A stretch of 64,000 bases of DNA from JBGAPI01 sp044221335 (GTDB taxonomy: Bacteria > Pseudomonadota > Gammaproteobacteria > Xanthomonadales > Ahniellaceae), in the NCBI GenBank assembly GCA_044221335.1, contig JBGAPI010000003.1, forward strand, positions 1-64,000, given 5' to 3'. The notes under the pieces are model-generated. The model searched no databases. It was not told where the DNA came from and saw nothing but the letters and a program-made list of their open reading frames with translations. The translations under genes were made by a program, and so were the position numbers. Positions 1 through 7,925 of this stretch are shown here, in pieces (position 1 is the stretch's first letter; every line of letters begins with the position of its first letter).

Positions 1-1630
1 CGGATTCGCGGGTGTAGTAGCGGATGGTGTCGCGCACCGCATCCTCGTTGATCGTGAGCTCCTCCGGCTGCAGGCCGTTGGCCTTGATCTGCTTCGGCAC
101 GAGGTCGCGCTCGGCGATGTTGATCTTCTCCTCTTCGGTGTATCCGGGAATCCGGATCACTTCCATGCGGTCGAACAGCGCCGCCGGGATGTTGAGCGAA
201 TTGGCGGTCGCGACCCACATCACCTCGGAGAGATCGAAGTCGAGCTCGAGGTAATGGTCGTTGAAGGTGTGGTTCTGCTCCGGGTCGAGCACCTCCAGCA
301 GCGCCGACGACGGGTCGCCGCGGAAGTCCATGCTCATCTTGTCGATCTCGTCGAGCACGAACAGCGGATTGCGGGTGCCCGCCTTGGCCATGTTCTGGAT
401 GATCCGGCCCGGCAGCGAGCCGATGTAGGTGCGGCGGTGGCCACGGATCTCGGCCTCGTCGCGCACGCCGCCCAGCGACATCCGGATGAACTTGCGGTTG
501 GTCGCCTTGGCGATCGAGCGGCCCAGCGAGGTCTTGCCGACGCCCGGCGGTCCGACCAGGCACAGGATCGGGCCCTTCATCTTCTTCACCCGCTGCTGCA
601 CGGCGAGATACTCGAGGATGCGCTCCTTCACCTTCTCCAGGCCGAAGTGGTCCTGGTCGAGCACCTGCTCGGCCAGCGCGAGGTCGCTGCGGATGCGGGT
701 GCGGGTCTTCCACGGCACCTGCACCAGCCAGTCGATGTAGTTGCGCACGACGGTCGCTTCGGCGGCCATCGGCGACATCTGCTTCAGCTTGTTGAGCTCG
801 GTCTTGGCGCGCGCCTCGGCCGCCTTCGGCATGCCGGCCTTGGCGATCTTGCGGCCCAGCTCCTCGAGCTCGTTGGGCGCGTCCTCGCCCTCGCCGAGCT
901 CCTTCTGGATCGCCTTCATCTGCTCGTTGAGGTAGTACTCGCGCTGGCTCTTCTCCATCTGCGTCTTGACCCGACCGCGGATGCGCTTCTCCAGCTGGTG
1001 CACGTCGATCTCGCCCTCGGAGAGGCCGATCAGCAGTTCCAGGCGCTCGCCGATCTCGATCGTCTCCAGGACCCGCTGCTTTTCCGACAGGCGCACGCCG
1101 AGGTGGGCGGCGACCATGTCGGCGAGCCGCCCCGCCTCGTCGATGCCGGCGAGGCTGGTCAAGAGCTCCGGCGGGATCTTGCGGTTCAGCTTCACGTACT
1201 GCTCGAACACCGACAGCAGCGACTTGCAGGCGATGTCGATTTCGCGCGGGTCGCGGCTGGCGACCGCGTCGATGCCCTGCACGCGACCGACCAGCAGGCC
1301 GTCGCGTTCGGCCAGTTCGTCCACCCGGGCGCGGCGCACGCCCTCGACCAGCACCTTGATGGTGCCATCGGGCAGCTTCAGGAGCTGCAGGACGTTGGCG
1401 AGCGTGCCGATCTCGTAGAGTTCCTCGGCGCCCGGATCATCGGTCTCGGGGGACCGCTGCGCCACCAGCAGGATCTGCTTGTCGCCCTCCATCGCCGACT
1501 CCAGCGCGCGGATCGACTTCTCGCGGCCGACGAACAGCGGGATCACCTGGTGCGGGAAGACCACCACATCGCGCAGCGGCAGCACCGGAGTCACGGTTTC
1601 GGCGCCTTGCGTTTCGGTCTTGACGGTCAT
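1..1630 (-). CDS. lon: ATP-dependent protease La (Lon), 3'-truncated by window edge
   Basis: Lon is a cytoplasmic hexameric AAA+ protease that degrades misfolded and regulatory proteins. About 543 codons are present. The N-terminal substrate-binding LAN domain (starting MTVKTETQG, then PVLPLRDVVVFP) occupies roughly residues 12-210, a coiled linker with the motif REYYLNEQMKAI follows, and the Walker A motif GPPGVGKT lies at residues 360-367. The Ser/Lys protease domain lies outside the window. The ATG at 1630 is preceded by AGGAG (CCAGGAGACC). The gene follows clpX after about 145 bp that contains a heat-shock-type promoter, so it need not depend on clpX transcription. Identification is secure; only the C-terminus is unseen. 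Confidence 0.97.
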   Translation of the reverse strand, partial: MTVKTETQGAETVTPVLPLRDVVVFPHQVIPLFVGREKSIRALESAMEGDKQILLVAQRSPETDDPGAEELYEIGTLANVLQLLKLPDGTIKVLVEGVRRARVDELAERDGLLVGRVQGIDAVASRDPREIDIACKSLLSVFEQYVKLNRKIPPELLTSLAGIDEAGRLADMVAAHLGVRLSEKQRVLETIEIGERLELLIGLSEGEIDVHQLEKRIRGRVKTQMEKSQREYYLNEQMKAIQKELGEGEDAPNELEELGRKIAKAGMPKAAEARAKTELNKLKQMSPMAAEATVVRNYIDWLVQVPWKTRTRIRSDLALAEQVLDQDHFGLEKVKERILEYLAVQQRVKKMKGPILCLVGPPGVGKTSLGRSIAKATNRKFIRMSLGGVRDEAEIRGHRRTYIGSLPGRIIQNMAKAGTRNPLFVLDEIDKMSMDFRGDPSSALLEVLDPEQNHTFNDHYLELDFDLSEVMWVATANSLNIPAALFDRMEVIRIPGYTEEEKINIAERDLVPKQIKANGLQPEELTINEDAVRDTIRYYTRES

Positions 1631-1726
1631 GAGCGGGTCTCCTGGTGGTCCAAGCGTTCGTGCGCGTTCACGCACGACGCAAAGCGGCGACGGCCGGGCG
1701 GGAGGATCCCGACCAGCCGCCGGCGG

Positions 1727-1753
1727 AGCTGGGGGCGACGACGGCTATTGCAA
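1727..1753 (-). promoter_or_regulatory. Putative sigma-32 (heat-shock) promoter of lon
   Basis: Read on the minus strand, TTGCAA (1753-1748) is followed by 13 bp and then CCCCAGCT (1734-1727). The known RpoH consensus is TTGAAA, about 13-15 bp, then CCCCATnT, so only one base differs in each half. It lies about 95 bp upstream of the lon start codon in the clpX-lon gap. lon is a classic RpoH target. The assignment is by eye, without a transcript map. Confidence 0.5.
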
Positions 1754-1775
1754 GCCGACGGCGGCGATCCATCGA

Positions 1776-3053
1776 CTATTCGGATGCCGCGCGCGGCTGT
1801 GCGGTGCCGCTGTAGATGAGATAGGGATCGGCATTGCCGTTGATCACCGCCTCGTCGACGACGACCTTGCTGACGTGCTCGAGCGACGGCAGCTCGTACA
1901 TCGTGTCGAGCAGGACGTTCTCCAGGATCGTGCGCAGGCCGCGCGCGCCGGTCTTGCGCTTGATCGCCTTGCGCGCGATCGCAGTCAGCGCGTCGGGGCG
2001 GAACTCCAGTTCCACACCTTCCATTTCGAACAGCTTCTTGAACTGCTTGGTGATCGCGTTCTTCGGCTCGTTCAGGATCTTGATCAGCGCCGTCTCGTCG
2101 AGTTCCTCGAGCGTGGCGACCACCGGCAGGCGGCCGACGAACTCCGGGATCAGGCCGAACTTGATCAGGTCTTCGGGCTCGACATTGGCAAGCACGGTAC
2201 CGACGTTGCTGCGCTTGTCCTTGCTGCGGATCTCGGCCTTGAAGCCGATGCCGGTGGACTCCGAGCGCGCCTGGATGATCTTTTCCAGGCCGGCGAACGC
2301 GCCACCGCAGATGAACAGGATGTTCTTGGTGTCGACCTGCAGGAATTCCTGCTGCGGGTGCTTGCGCCCCCCCTGCGGCGGCACCGAGGCGATGGTGCCC
2401 TCGATCAGCTTCAGCAGCGCCTGCTGCACGCCCTCGCCCGACACGTCGCGGGTGATCGACGGGTTCTCGCTCTTGCGCGAGATCTTGTCGATCTCGTCGA
2501 TGTAGACGATGCCCGACTGGGCCTTGTCGACGTCGTACTCGCACTTCTGCAGGAGCTTCTGGATGATGTTCTCGACGTCCTCGCCGACATAGCCCGCCTC
2601 GGTGAGGGTGGTGGCGTCGGCGATCGTGAACGGGACGTTGAGCAGCCGTGCCAGGGTCTCGGCGAGCAGGGTCTTGCCGGAGCCGGTGGGCCCGATCAGC
2701 AGGATGTTCGACTTCGACAGTTCGATCTCGTCGCTCTTGCTGCGGGTTTCCAGGCGCTTGTAGTGGTTGTACACCGCCACCGCGAGCACCTTCTTGGCGC
2801 GCGACTGGCCGACGACGTACTGGTCCAGCACCTCGAGGATCTCGCGCGGCTTCGGCAGGTGCGAACGCGCGGCGCTGGACTTCTCCTCCAGCTCCTCGCG
2901 GATGATGTCGTTGCACAGCTCGACGCATTCGTCGCAGATGAACACGCTGGGGCCGGCAATGAGCTTGCGCACCTCGTGCTGGCTCTTGCCGCAGAACGAG
3001 CAATACAGGATCTTGGCACCGTCGCCACCCCTGCCCTGACGTTCATCACTCAT
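1776..3053 (-). CDS. clpX: ATP-dependent Clp protease ATP-binding subunit ClpX
   Basis: ClpX is the AAA+ unfoldase that recognises substrates such as ssrA-tagged proteins and feeds them to ClpP. The 425-residue protein is of normal length. The N-terminal zinc-binding domain has Cys18, Cys21, Cys40 and Cys43. Walker A GPTGSGKT is at 121-128, the pore loop GYVG at 154-157, Walker B IDEID at 185-189 and the ClpP-docking IGF loop at 269-271. All key residues are intact. It lies downstream of clpP (about 120 bp gap) and upstream of lon on the same strand. An extended -10 element upstream suggests its own promoter in addition to any read-through from clpP. Confidence 0.98.
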   Translation of the reverse strand: MSDERQGRGGDGAKILYCSFCGKSQHEVRKLIAGPSVFICDECVELCNDIIREELEEKSSAARSHLPKPREILEVLDQYVVGQSRAKKVLAVAVYNHYKRLETRSKSDEIELSKSNILLIGPTGSGKTLLAETLARLLNVPFTIADATTLTEAGYVGEDVENIIQKLLQKCEYDVDKAQSGIVYIDEIDKISRKSENPSITRDVSGEGVQQALLKLIEGTIASVPPQGGRKHPQQEFLQVDTKNILFICGGAFAGLEKIIQARSESTGIGFKAEIRSKDKRSNVGTVLANVEPEDLIKFGLIPEFVGRLPVVATLEELDETALIKILNEPKNAITKQFKKLFEMEGVELEFRPDALTAIARKAIKRKTGARGLRTILENVLLDTMYELPSLEHVSKVVVDEAVINGNADPYLIYSGTAQPRAASE

Positions 3054-3093
3054 GGAACACTAGCCTCCAACGCGGCCGGAAACGGCCACGTTC

Positions 3094-3102
3094 AGAATAT
3101 CA
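3094..3102 (-). promoter_or_regulatory. Extended -10 element upstream of clpX
   Basis: On the minus strand the sequence TGATATTCT forms an extended -10 (TGn followed by TATTCT), about 40 bp before the clpX start codon. No convincing -35 hexamer is visible, as is usual for extended -10 promoters. A short GGCCG/CGGCC inverted repeat follows it in the leader. The call rests only on sequence resemblance. Confidence 0.35.
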
Positions 3103-3176
3103 CAGGAGTCCCGGTCACCCGCCCGGCTGGGGCGGGACGAACCGAAACGAAGGTCACAATTCCGTCAGGAACCGGC

Positions 3177-3794
3177 TCAGCCGGTGCGAACGGACTCTTC
3201 CGGGCGCTTCTCGAACACCTGGTCGATCAGGCCGTAGTCGCGCGCCTCGTTGGCGCTCATGAAGAAATCGCGCTCGACGTCGGCGGCGATCTTCTCCACC
3301 GTCTGGCCGGTGTGGCGCGCCATCGACTCGTTGAGGCGCTGGCGCATGTGCAGGATTTCCTTGGCCTGGATCGCGATGTCGGTGGCCTGGCCCTGCGCGC
3401 CGCCGGACGGCTGGTGGATCATCACCCGCGAATTCGGCAGCGCGAAACGCTTGCCCTTTTGGCCCGCGGACAGCAGGAACGCGCCCATGCTGCAGGCCTG
3501 GCCGATGCAGATGGTGCTGACGTCGGGCTTGATGAACTGCATGGTGTCGTAGATCGCGAGACCGGCGGTGACGACGCCTCCCGGGCTGTTGATGTAGACG
3601 TTGATGTCCTTGTCCGGGTTCTCCGACTCCAGGAACAGCAGCTGGGCGACGATCACGTTCGCCATGTAGTCGTCGATCGGGCCGACGCAGAAGACCACGC
3701 GCTCCTTCAGCAGGCGCGAGTAGATGTCGTAGGCCCGCTCGCCGCGCGAGGTCTGCTCGACCACCATCGGCACCAGGTTCAGGTTCTTGATCAC
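3177..3794 (-). CDS. clpP: ATP-dependent Clp protease proteolytic subunit ClpP
   Basis: ClpP is the serine protease subunit forming two stacked heptameric rings capped by ClpX or ClpA. With a GTG start at 3794 the protein has 205 residues, close to the usual 195-207. The catalytic triad is Ser102 (GQACSMGAF), His127 (MIHQPSGG) and Asp176. GTG was chosen because GGAG lies 8 bases upstream and because the family begins with NLNLVPMVVEQ. An in-frame ATG at 3845 would add 17 residues but lacks a clear ribosome site. It is followed by clpX, and a terminator separates it from tig. Confidence 0.95.
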   Translation of the reverse strand: MIKNLNLVPMVVEQTSRGERAYDIYSRLLKERVVFCVGPIDDYMANVIVAQLLFLESENPDKDINVYINSPGGVVTAGLAIYDTMQFIKPDVSTICIGQACSMGAFLLSAGQKGKRFALPNSRVMIHQPSGGAQGQATDIAIQAKEILHMRQRLNESMARHTGQTVEKIAADVERDFFMSANEARDYGLIDQVFEKRPEESVRTG

Positions 3795-3896
3795 GTCGCG
3801 TACTCCGGGAAAGCGGACCACCGAGATGGTGGCACGGATGGCCATTGCAAGGCGACCGCCGCTGCACGGCGGAACCTCATCGGAATAAAGACCCGG

Positions 3897-3935
3897 AAAG
3901 GAAAACGCCAGGCCGGAATCGCTCCCGTCCTGGCG
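3897..3935 (-). terminator. Rho-independent terminator after tig
   Basis: In the minus direction CGCCAGG (3935-3929) pairs with CCTGGCG (3912-3906), followed directly by TTTTCCTTT. Just upstream a second perfect hairpin (3965-3946, CGCCGGAGC with a 2-base loop) lies immediately after the tig stop codon. Together they should end tig transcription and leave clpP on its own promoter. Confidence 0.7.
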
Positions 3936-3979
3936 CTTACCGTGGCGCCGGAGCCTGCTCCGGCGGCCATCGAGGGGTG

Positions 3980-5281
3980 TTACCCGCGAACCGACTGGAT
4001 GACCTGCTCGAAGCTCATCGGCACGTCGGTCTTCACGGCGTGCTCGGCGACCCACTCGATCACCTGGTCTTCCAGCACGCGGTTGCGCAGTCCGTTCGAC
4101 AGCTCCGGATCGCGGGCGTACATCTGGATGACCTGCTGCGGATCCTCGTAGGTCGAGGCCAGCGTCATCAGCTCGCGGCTGACGCGCTGCTGGTCGATCT
4201 GGATGTTGTTCTGGCGGGCGATCTCGTTCATCAGCAGGAACGCCCGGATCCGCTGCGCGGCGTTCGGCAGGAAGGGCTCGACCTCGGTCGGCGGGGTCAG
4301 CTTGGCCTGCTCGGCCTGCTGGCGCGCCTGCATCAGCAGCGCGCGGGCTTCCGTCTCGACCATGGTCTGCGGCAGCTCGAAGCCGCTGTTGGCGGCCAGC
4401 AGCTTGTCCAGCACCTCGACCTTGAGGCGCATGCGCAGCGCGCCGCCGAGCTCGCGCTCGAGGTTGGCGCGCACGTCGGAACGGAACTTCTCGAGGCCGC
4501 CCTCGGTGATGCCGAACTGCGCGGCGAACTCTTCGTTCAGCTCCGGCAGCTTCGCTTCCTGCACGCGCACGACGTTGATCTCGACCGCGCACTTCCTGCC
4601 GGCGATGGTCGCCTCGCGGAAGTTGGCCGGGAACTCGAGGTCGAGCTTCTTGCTGTCGCCGGCGGCGGCGCCGTTCAGCACGCCGTCGAATTCCGGGAAC
4701 AGCGCGCCGGAACCGATGATGGTGCCGACCCGCTCCATGCCCTCGGCCGGGAAGCGCACGCCGTCGCCGCTGGCGCTGTACTCGAACACGACCAGGTCGG
4801 TCGGCTGCGCGGCGCGCTCGACCGTCGGCCAGCTGCGGCGCTGCATGCGCAGGGTGTCGATCATCCGCTCGACGTCGGCGTCCTCGACGGTCGAGACGGT
4901 GCGGCTGACCGCGAGACCGGCGACGTCGACCGCGCCGATCTCCGGCACGACCTCGAACACCGCGGTGTAGGCGACTTCGCCCTGCTCGCCACGGCTCTGG
5001 GCCTCGATCCGCGGCTGCGCGGCGATGCGCAGGTTCTCGCTCTTGACCGCTTCCTGGAACGAACTGCTGATGACTTCACCCAGGGCCTCGGAGCGCACCT
5101 GGGCGCCGAAGCGCTGCTCGATCACCTGCGGCGGCACCTTGCCCGGACGGAAGCCCTTCAGGCGGATGGTCTGCGACAGCTCGCGCAGCCGGTTGCGCAC
5201 CTGCGTGTTCATGCCGTCGGCCGGAAGGCGGATGGTCAGCTTGCGGCCCAGGGTGCCAGTGTTCTCGAGCGAAACCTGCAT
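3980..5281 (-). CDS. tig: Trigger factor (ribosome-associated chaperone and prolyl isomerase)
   Basis: Trigger factor binds the ribosome near the exit tunnel via L23 and shields nascent chains. The 433-residue protein has the usual length. The N-terminal ribosome-binding domain carries the signature loop GFRPGKVP at residues 43-50. A central FKBP-type domain (around 150-245) and the C-terminal helical chaperone arms follow. The start codon at 5281 lies about 40 bp from the end of tRNA-Leu, so it may be transcribed partly by read-through from the tRNA cluster. Two hairpins, the second with a T-tract, close the gene before clpP. Assignment is secure. Confidence 0.97.
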   Translation of the reverse strand: MQVSLENTGTLGRKLTIRLPADGMNTQVRNRLRELSQTIRLKGFRPGKVPPQVIEQRFGAQVRSEALGEVISSSFQEAVKSENLRIAAQPRIEAQSRGEQGEVAYTAVFEVVPEIGAVDVAGLAVSRTVSTVEDADVERMIDTLRMQRRSWPTVERAAQPTDLVVFEYSASGDGVRFPAEGMERVGTIIGSGALFPEFDGVLNGAAAGDSKKLDLEFPANFREATIAGRKCAVEINVVRVQEAKLPELNEEFAAQFGITEGGLEKFRSDVRANLERELGGALRMRLKVEVLDKLLAANSGFELPQTMVETEARALLMQARQQAEQAKLTPPTEVEPFLPNAAQRIRAFLLMNEIARQNNIQIDQQRVSRELMTLASTYEDPQQVIQMYARDPELSNGLRNRVLEDQVIEWVAEHAVKTDVPMSFEQVIQSVRG

Positions 5282-5323
5282 GATCGTTCCTCAAGGTTCA
5301 ACGAAAAAAGCGCCGTGCGGCGC

Positions 5324-5408
5324 TGGTGCGAAAGGAGAGACTCGAACTCTCACGGGTTGCCCCGCTGGAACCTAAATCCAGTGCGTCTACCAATTCCGCC
5401 ACTCTCGC
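5324..5408 (-). tRNA. tRNA-Leu (anticodon TAG)
   Basis: A complete 85-nt class II tRNA including the encoded CCA. The acceptor stem pairs GCGAGAG with CTTTCGC, the D-arm contains AATTGGTAGACGC, the anticodon loop is TTTAGGT with anticodon TAG, a variable arm is present and the T-loop is GTTCGAGTC. It is the last gene of a six-tRNA cluster read on the minus strand, immediately upstream of tig. Confidence 0.95.
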
Positions 5409-5464
5409 GATCGACATCAACATCAAATCTGGCGGGGGCGTGCGACGCGAGGTCCGGTGGAAGA

Positions 5465-5540
5465 TGGTGGGCCGTCTAGGACTCGAACCTAGAACCTACG
5501 GATTAAGAGTCCGCTGCTCTACCAATTGAGCTAACGGCCC
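5465..5540 (-). tRNA. tRNA-Lys (anticodon CTT)
   Basis: A 76-nt tRNA with encoded CCA. The acceptor GGGCCGT pairs perfectly with ACGGCCC, the anticodon loop is CTCTTAA (anticodon CTT, reading AAG) and the T-loop GGTTCGAGTCC is standard. Fifth gene of the minus-strand cluster. The C34 isoacceptor reads AAG, which a GC-rich genome is expected to favour. Confidence 0.95.
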
Positions 5541-5626
5541 ACGAGGAAACGCTTCCGCCAACCTTCGCGCTGACGCGCTCTGCCGGCGATGGCTACCCGG
5601 CGAATCGCTTCACCGTGCAGCCGGAC

Positions 5627-5704
5627 TGGGGTGGCTGATGGGACTCGAACCCACGACAACTGGAATCACAATCCAGTACTCTAACCAACTGAGCTACAGC
5701 CACC
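5627..5704 (-). tRNA. tRNA-His (anticodon GTG)
   Basis: A tRNA with encoded CCA and anticodon GTG in the loop TTGTGAT. The acceptor GTGGCTG pairs with CAGCCAC, and an extra G at position -1 faces C73, the identity element of tRNA-His. Fourth gene of the cluster. Confidence 0.95.
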
Positions 5705-5744
5705 ATAGATCGTGAATCGAGTACCGATTTGCTGCAGTCGACGG

Positions 5745-5821
5745 TGGCGCGCCCGACAGGAATCGAACCTGCAACCGCCGGCTTAGAAGGCCGGTGCTCT
5801 ATCCAGTTGAGCTACAGGCGC
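5745..5821 (-). tRNA. tRNA-Arg (anticodon TCT)
   Basis: A 77-nt tRNA with encoded CCA. The acceptor GCGCCTG pairs with CGGGCGC (one G-U pair), and the anticodon loop CTTCTAA gives anticodon TCT, reading the rare codons AGA and AGG. Third gene of the cluster. Confidence 0.95.
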
Positions 5822-5841
5822 CTGGCCGGCAAGCAACGGAC

Positions 5842-5918
5842 TGGTCGGGGTAGAGGGATTCGAACCCCCGACGTCCAGCTCCCAAAGCTGGCGCTCTACC
5901 AGGCTGAGCTATACCCCG
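5842..5918 (-). tRNA. tRNA-Pro (anticodon TGG)
   Basis: A 77-nt tRNA with encoded CCA. The acceptor CGGGGTA pairs with TACCCCG, the anticodon loop is TTTGGGA (anticodon TGG) and the T-arm is GGGGGTTCGAATCCC. The C1-G72 start is typical of bacterial tRNA-Pro. Second gene of the cluster. Confidence 0.95.
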
Positions 5919-6098
5919 CTTGACTCCGTCGGGCGCCACCGGTCGGGTGTCGCCAAGGCGCGCGCATGGTAGGAGCCGCACACACCAACGTCAATCGAAG
6001 CGTCGTACCGCTCGACCCTGCCGATCCGCCGCCGAAACCACCGGCGGAATCGCGGCTCCAACTAAAAAGGGCGCCAAGGCACCCTTTCTTTCAGCAAT

Positions 6099-6175
6099 TG
6101 GCGCGCCCGGAGAGATTCGAACTCCCGACCACCAAGTTCGTAGCCTGGTACTCTATCCAACTGAGCTACGGGCGC
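6099..6175 (-). tRNA. tRNA-Arg (anticodon ACG)
   Basis: A 77-nt tRNA with encoded CCA. The acceptor GCGCCCG pairs with CGGGCGC and the anticodon loop is CTACGAA. A34 should be deaminated to inosine by TadA so that it reads CGU, CGC and CGA. It is the first gene of the cluster, about 180 bp before tRNA-Pro, and a strong promoter sits directly in front of it. Confidence 0.95.
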
Positions 6176-6185
6176 AGAGCCGCGC

Positions 6186-6248
6186 ATTATGGGGAGGTCA
6201 CCCCCCTTCGTCAACACCTCCACGAAAATATTTTCGGAAATATTTTCC
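6186..6248 (-). promoter_or_regulatory. Promoter and AT-rich UP-like element of the tRNA cluster
   Basis: On the minus strand TTGACG (6214-6209), a 17-bp spacer and CATAAT (6191-6186) form a near-consensus sigma-70 promoter ending about 10 bp before tRNA-Arg(ACG). The bases after the -10 are GCGCGG, the GC-rich discriminator typical of stringently controlled stable-RNA promoters. From 6222 to 6248 lies an AT-rich block with two GAAAATATTTTC-like palindromes, placed where an UP element for the RNA polymerase alpha subunit would be. It is strikingly AT-rich for this genome. Confidence 0.75.
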
Positions 6249-6255
6249 GGCGGGT

Positions 6256-7467
6256 TCATTCCTTGGTCGATTTCTCGAGGCCACGCGCGCGCCGGAGGCC
6301 GGCCGCGCCGAACTTCTGCGTGATCCGATCGGCCACCGCGTCGGTGCGCGACGTCCGCTCGACGATCGCCGGCGGCGCGAACAGGTCGGCCTGCGGCGCG
6401 GCCTCGGCCGTCCCCGCTTCGACCAGGCCTTGCGCCGACACGCCGAGCAGACGCAGCCGCGGCGGCCGCTGCTCCTTCCACCAGCGCTCGAGCAGCGGTC
6501 GCGCCGTCGCATGGATCACCGCCGTCGCGTCGCTCGGCGCCGCCAGTGTCGCCTGCCGCGTGTGGGTCTCGAACGGCGGCGCGCGCAGCTTCACCCCGAT
6601 GGTGCGTGCGACGAAGCCATGATGGCGCAGGCGCTCGCCGACCCGTTCGGCCAGCCGCATCAGCCAGGTCGCGGCATCGGCCCACTCGGTGAGGTCGTAG
6701 GCGAAGGTGTTCTCCGCGGACAGCGACTTCTCCTCGCGCTCGGCGCATACCGGCCGCTCGTCGATGCCGGCCGCGAGCAGCTGCAGTCCCGCGACGTCGC
6801 GGCCGAGCGCCCGCGCGAGACGCAGCGGATCGGCGCGGCGCAGCGCGCCGATGGTGCGGATGCCGATCGCGGCGAGGCGCTCGTCGGCGACCTTGCCGAC
6901 CGTCCACAGCCGGCCGACCGGCAACGGGTCGAGCGTCGCGTGGACGGCATCGGGGGACAGATGCAGGAATCCGTCGGGCTTCGACAGCTCGCTGGCGAGC
7001 TTCGCCAGCAGCTTGTTGTGCGCCATCCCGACGGACGCGGCGAGGCCGGTGCGCGCGCGCACGCCGTCCTTGATCCGTCGGCCGATCGCCTCGATGTCGC
7101 CGAACAGAGCACGGCTGGCGCCGACGTCGAGGAAGGCCTCGTCCAGCGACAGGCCTTCGACCTCCGGCGTGATCTCGCGGAACACCGCGAACACCTCGGC
7201 CGAGACCTCCGTGTAGCGGCTCATCCGCGGCGCCACGTAGATCGCGTCCGGGCAGCGCCGCCGGGCCTCCGCGGTCGGCATCGCCGAGCGCACGCCGAAC
7301 TTCCGCGCCTCGTAGCTGCAGGTGCTGACGACGCCGCGCCGGCCGAGTCCGCCGACGATCAGCGGCAGTCCTCGCCACGCCGGATGATCGAGAACCTCGA
7401 TCGCGGCGTAGAACGCGTCCATGTCGACGTGGACGATGGCGCGGTCGGCAGTCGACGAGTCGTGCAC
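6256..7467 (-). CDS. dinB: DNA polymerase IV (Y-family translesion polymerase)
   Basis: A translesion polymerase that extends past damaged or misaligned template bases. The 403-residue protein has the Y-family palm: VDMDAFYA with metal ligand Asp15, the steric-gate region, and SLDEAFLD with Asp109 and Glu110. Helix-hairpin-helix and little-finger domains follow. QADLF at 359-363 resembles a sliding-clamp binding motif, although it is followed by about 40 further residues (403 residues against 351 in E. coli). A small monooxygenase-like gene lies 43 bp upstream on the same strand, so the two may be co-transcribed. No LexA box was recognised. Confidence 0.95.
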   Translation of the reverse strand: MHDSSTADRAIVHVDMDAFYAAIEVLDHPAWRGLPLIVGGLGRRGVVSTCSYEARKFGVRSAMPTAEARRRCPDAIYVAPRMSRYTEVSAEVFAVFREITPEVEGLSLDEAFLDVGASRALFGDIEAIGRRIKDGVRARTGLAASVGMAHNKLLAKLASELSKPDGFLHLSPDAVHATLDPLPVGRLWTVGKVADERLAAIGIRTIGALRRADPLRLARALGRDVAGLQLLAAGIDERPVCAEREEKSLSAENTFAYDLTEWADAATWLMRLAERVGERLRHHGFVARTIGVKLRAPPFETHTRQATLAAPSDATAVIHATARPLLERWWKEQRPPRLRLLGVSAQGLVEAGTAEAAPQADLFAPPAIVERTSRTDAVADRITQKFGAAGLRRARGLEKSTKE

Positions 7468-7510
7468 GGGAATCGAACGGACGGCGACGCGACGGCGGCC
7501 GGCGGCCGCC

Positions 7511-7843
7511 CTAGGACGGCCGGATGGTCGGCGACAGCGCTTCGATGAGGTCGAATGCGCCGAGCTTCTCCTCGGTCAGCGTCAGCGCCGCGCAGTCGTC
7601 GTTGAGCCGCGAATAGTCGTCGATCGAGTCGCGCAGCATCGCGTCGTAGGAGGCCGCCGAATGCCAGCGGTCGATGGTCAGGTAGACGCCGGGCGTCTGC
7701 CGCTCGCGCACCAGCTCGATTCCCAGATAGCCGGCATAGCGCGCGAACAGCCGCGCCCAGTCGCCGCTCGGACCGTAGGCCGTCTCGAAGGCCGGCACAT
7801 GCTGCGGCTGCACGCGGTAGCGCCAGATCACGATGTAGGCCAC
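7511..7843 (-). CDS. Antibiotic biosynthesis monooxygenase (ABM)-like small protein
   Basis: A 110-residue protein beginning VAYIVIWRYRVQPQHV, with the ferredoxin-like alpha/beta barrel pattern of the dimeric ABM family (ending in the strand VYLTIDRWHSAASYDAM). Members are small oxygenases or stress-related proteins without cofactors; the substrate cannot be told here. The GTG start at 7843 was chosen because GGAGG lies 5 bases upstream; an in-frame TTG at 7942 would add 33 residues without a ribosome site and would run into the divergent gene. It lies directly upstream of dinB. Confidence 0.7.
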   Translation of the reverse strand: MAYIVIWRYRVQPQHVPAFETAYGPSGDWARLFARYAGYLGIELVRERQTPGVYLTIDRWHSAASYDAMLRDSIDDYSRLNDDCAALTLTEEKLGAFDLIEALSPTIRPS

Positions 7844-7925
7844 GCACGCCTCCGGGAATTTCGCGGGATCCGATCGACGCGCCGGCGCGATGACGACCGC
7901 CGACGGATGGTCTATCGTCGTCGTG

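Noticed and set aside
359..1819. Plus-strand frame of about 520 codons opposite lon
   Set aside because: Opposes a fully recognisable lon gene; the translation shows no family features.
3795..4592. Open upstream extension of the clpP frame to 4592
   Set aside because: It runs antiparallel-free through tig in another frame, and ClpP homology starts at NLNLVPMVVEQ just after the GTG with a good ribosome site.
5324..6175. Possible prophage or island integration site at the tRNA cluster
   Set aside because: No integrase, no repeated tRNA 3' end and no change in gene content next to the cluster were seen.
7890..7925. Earlier start for the YdeP-type gene at 7890
   Set aside because: The added 12 residues do not fit the family and would run closer to the divergent gene.
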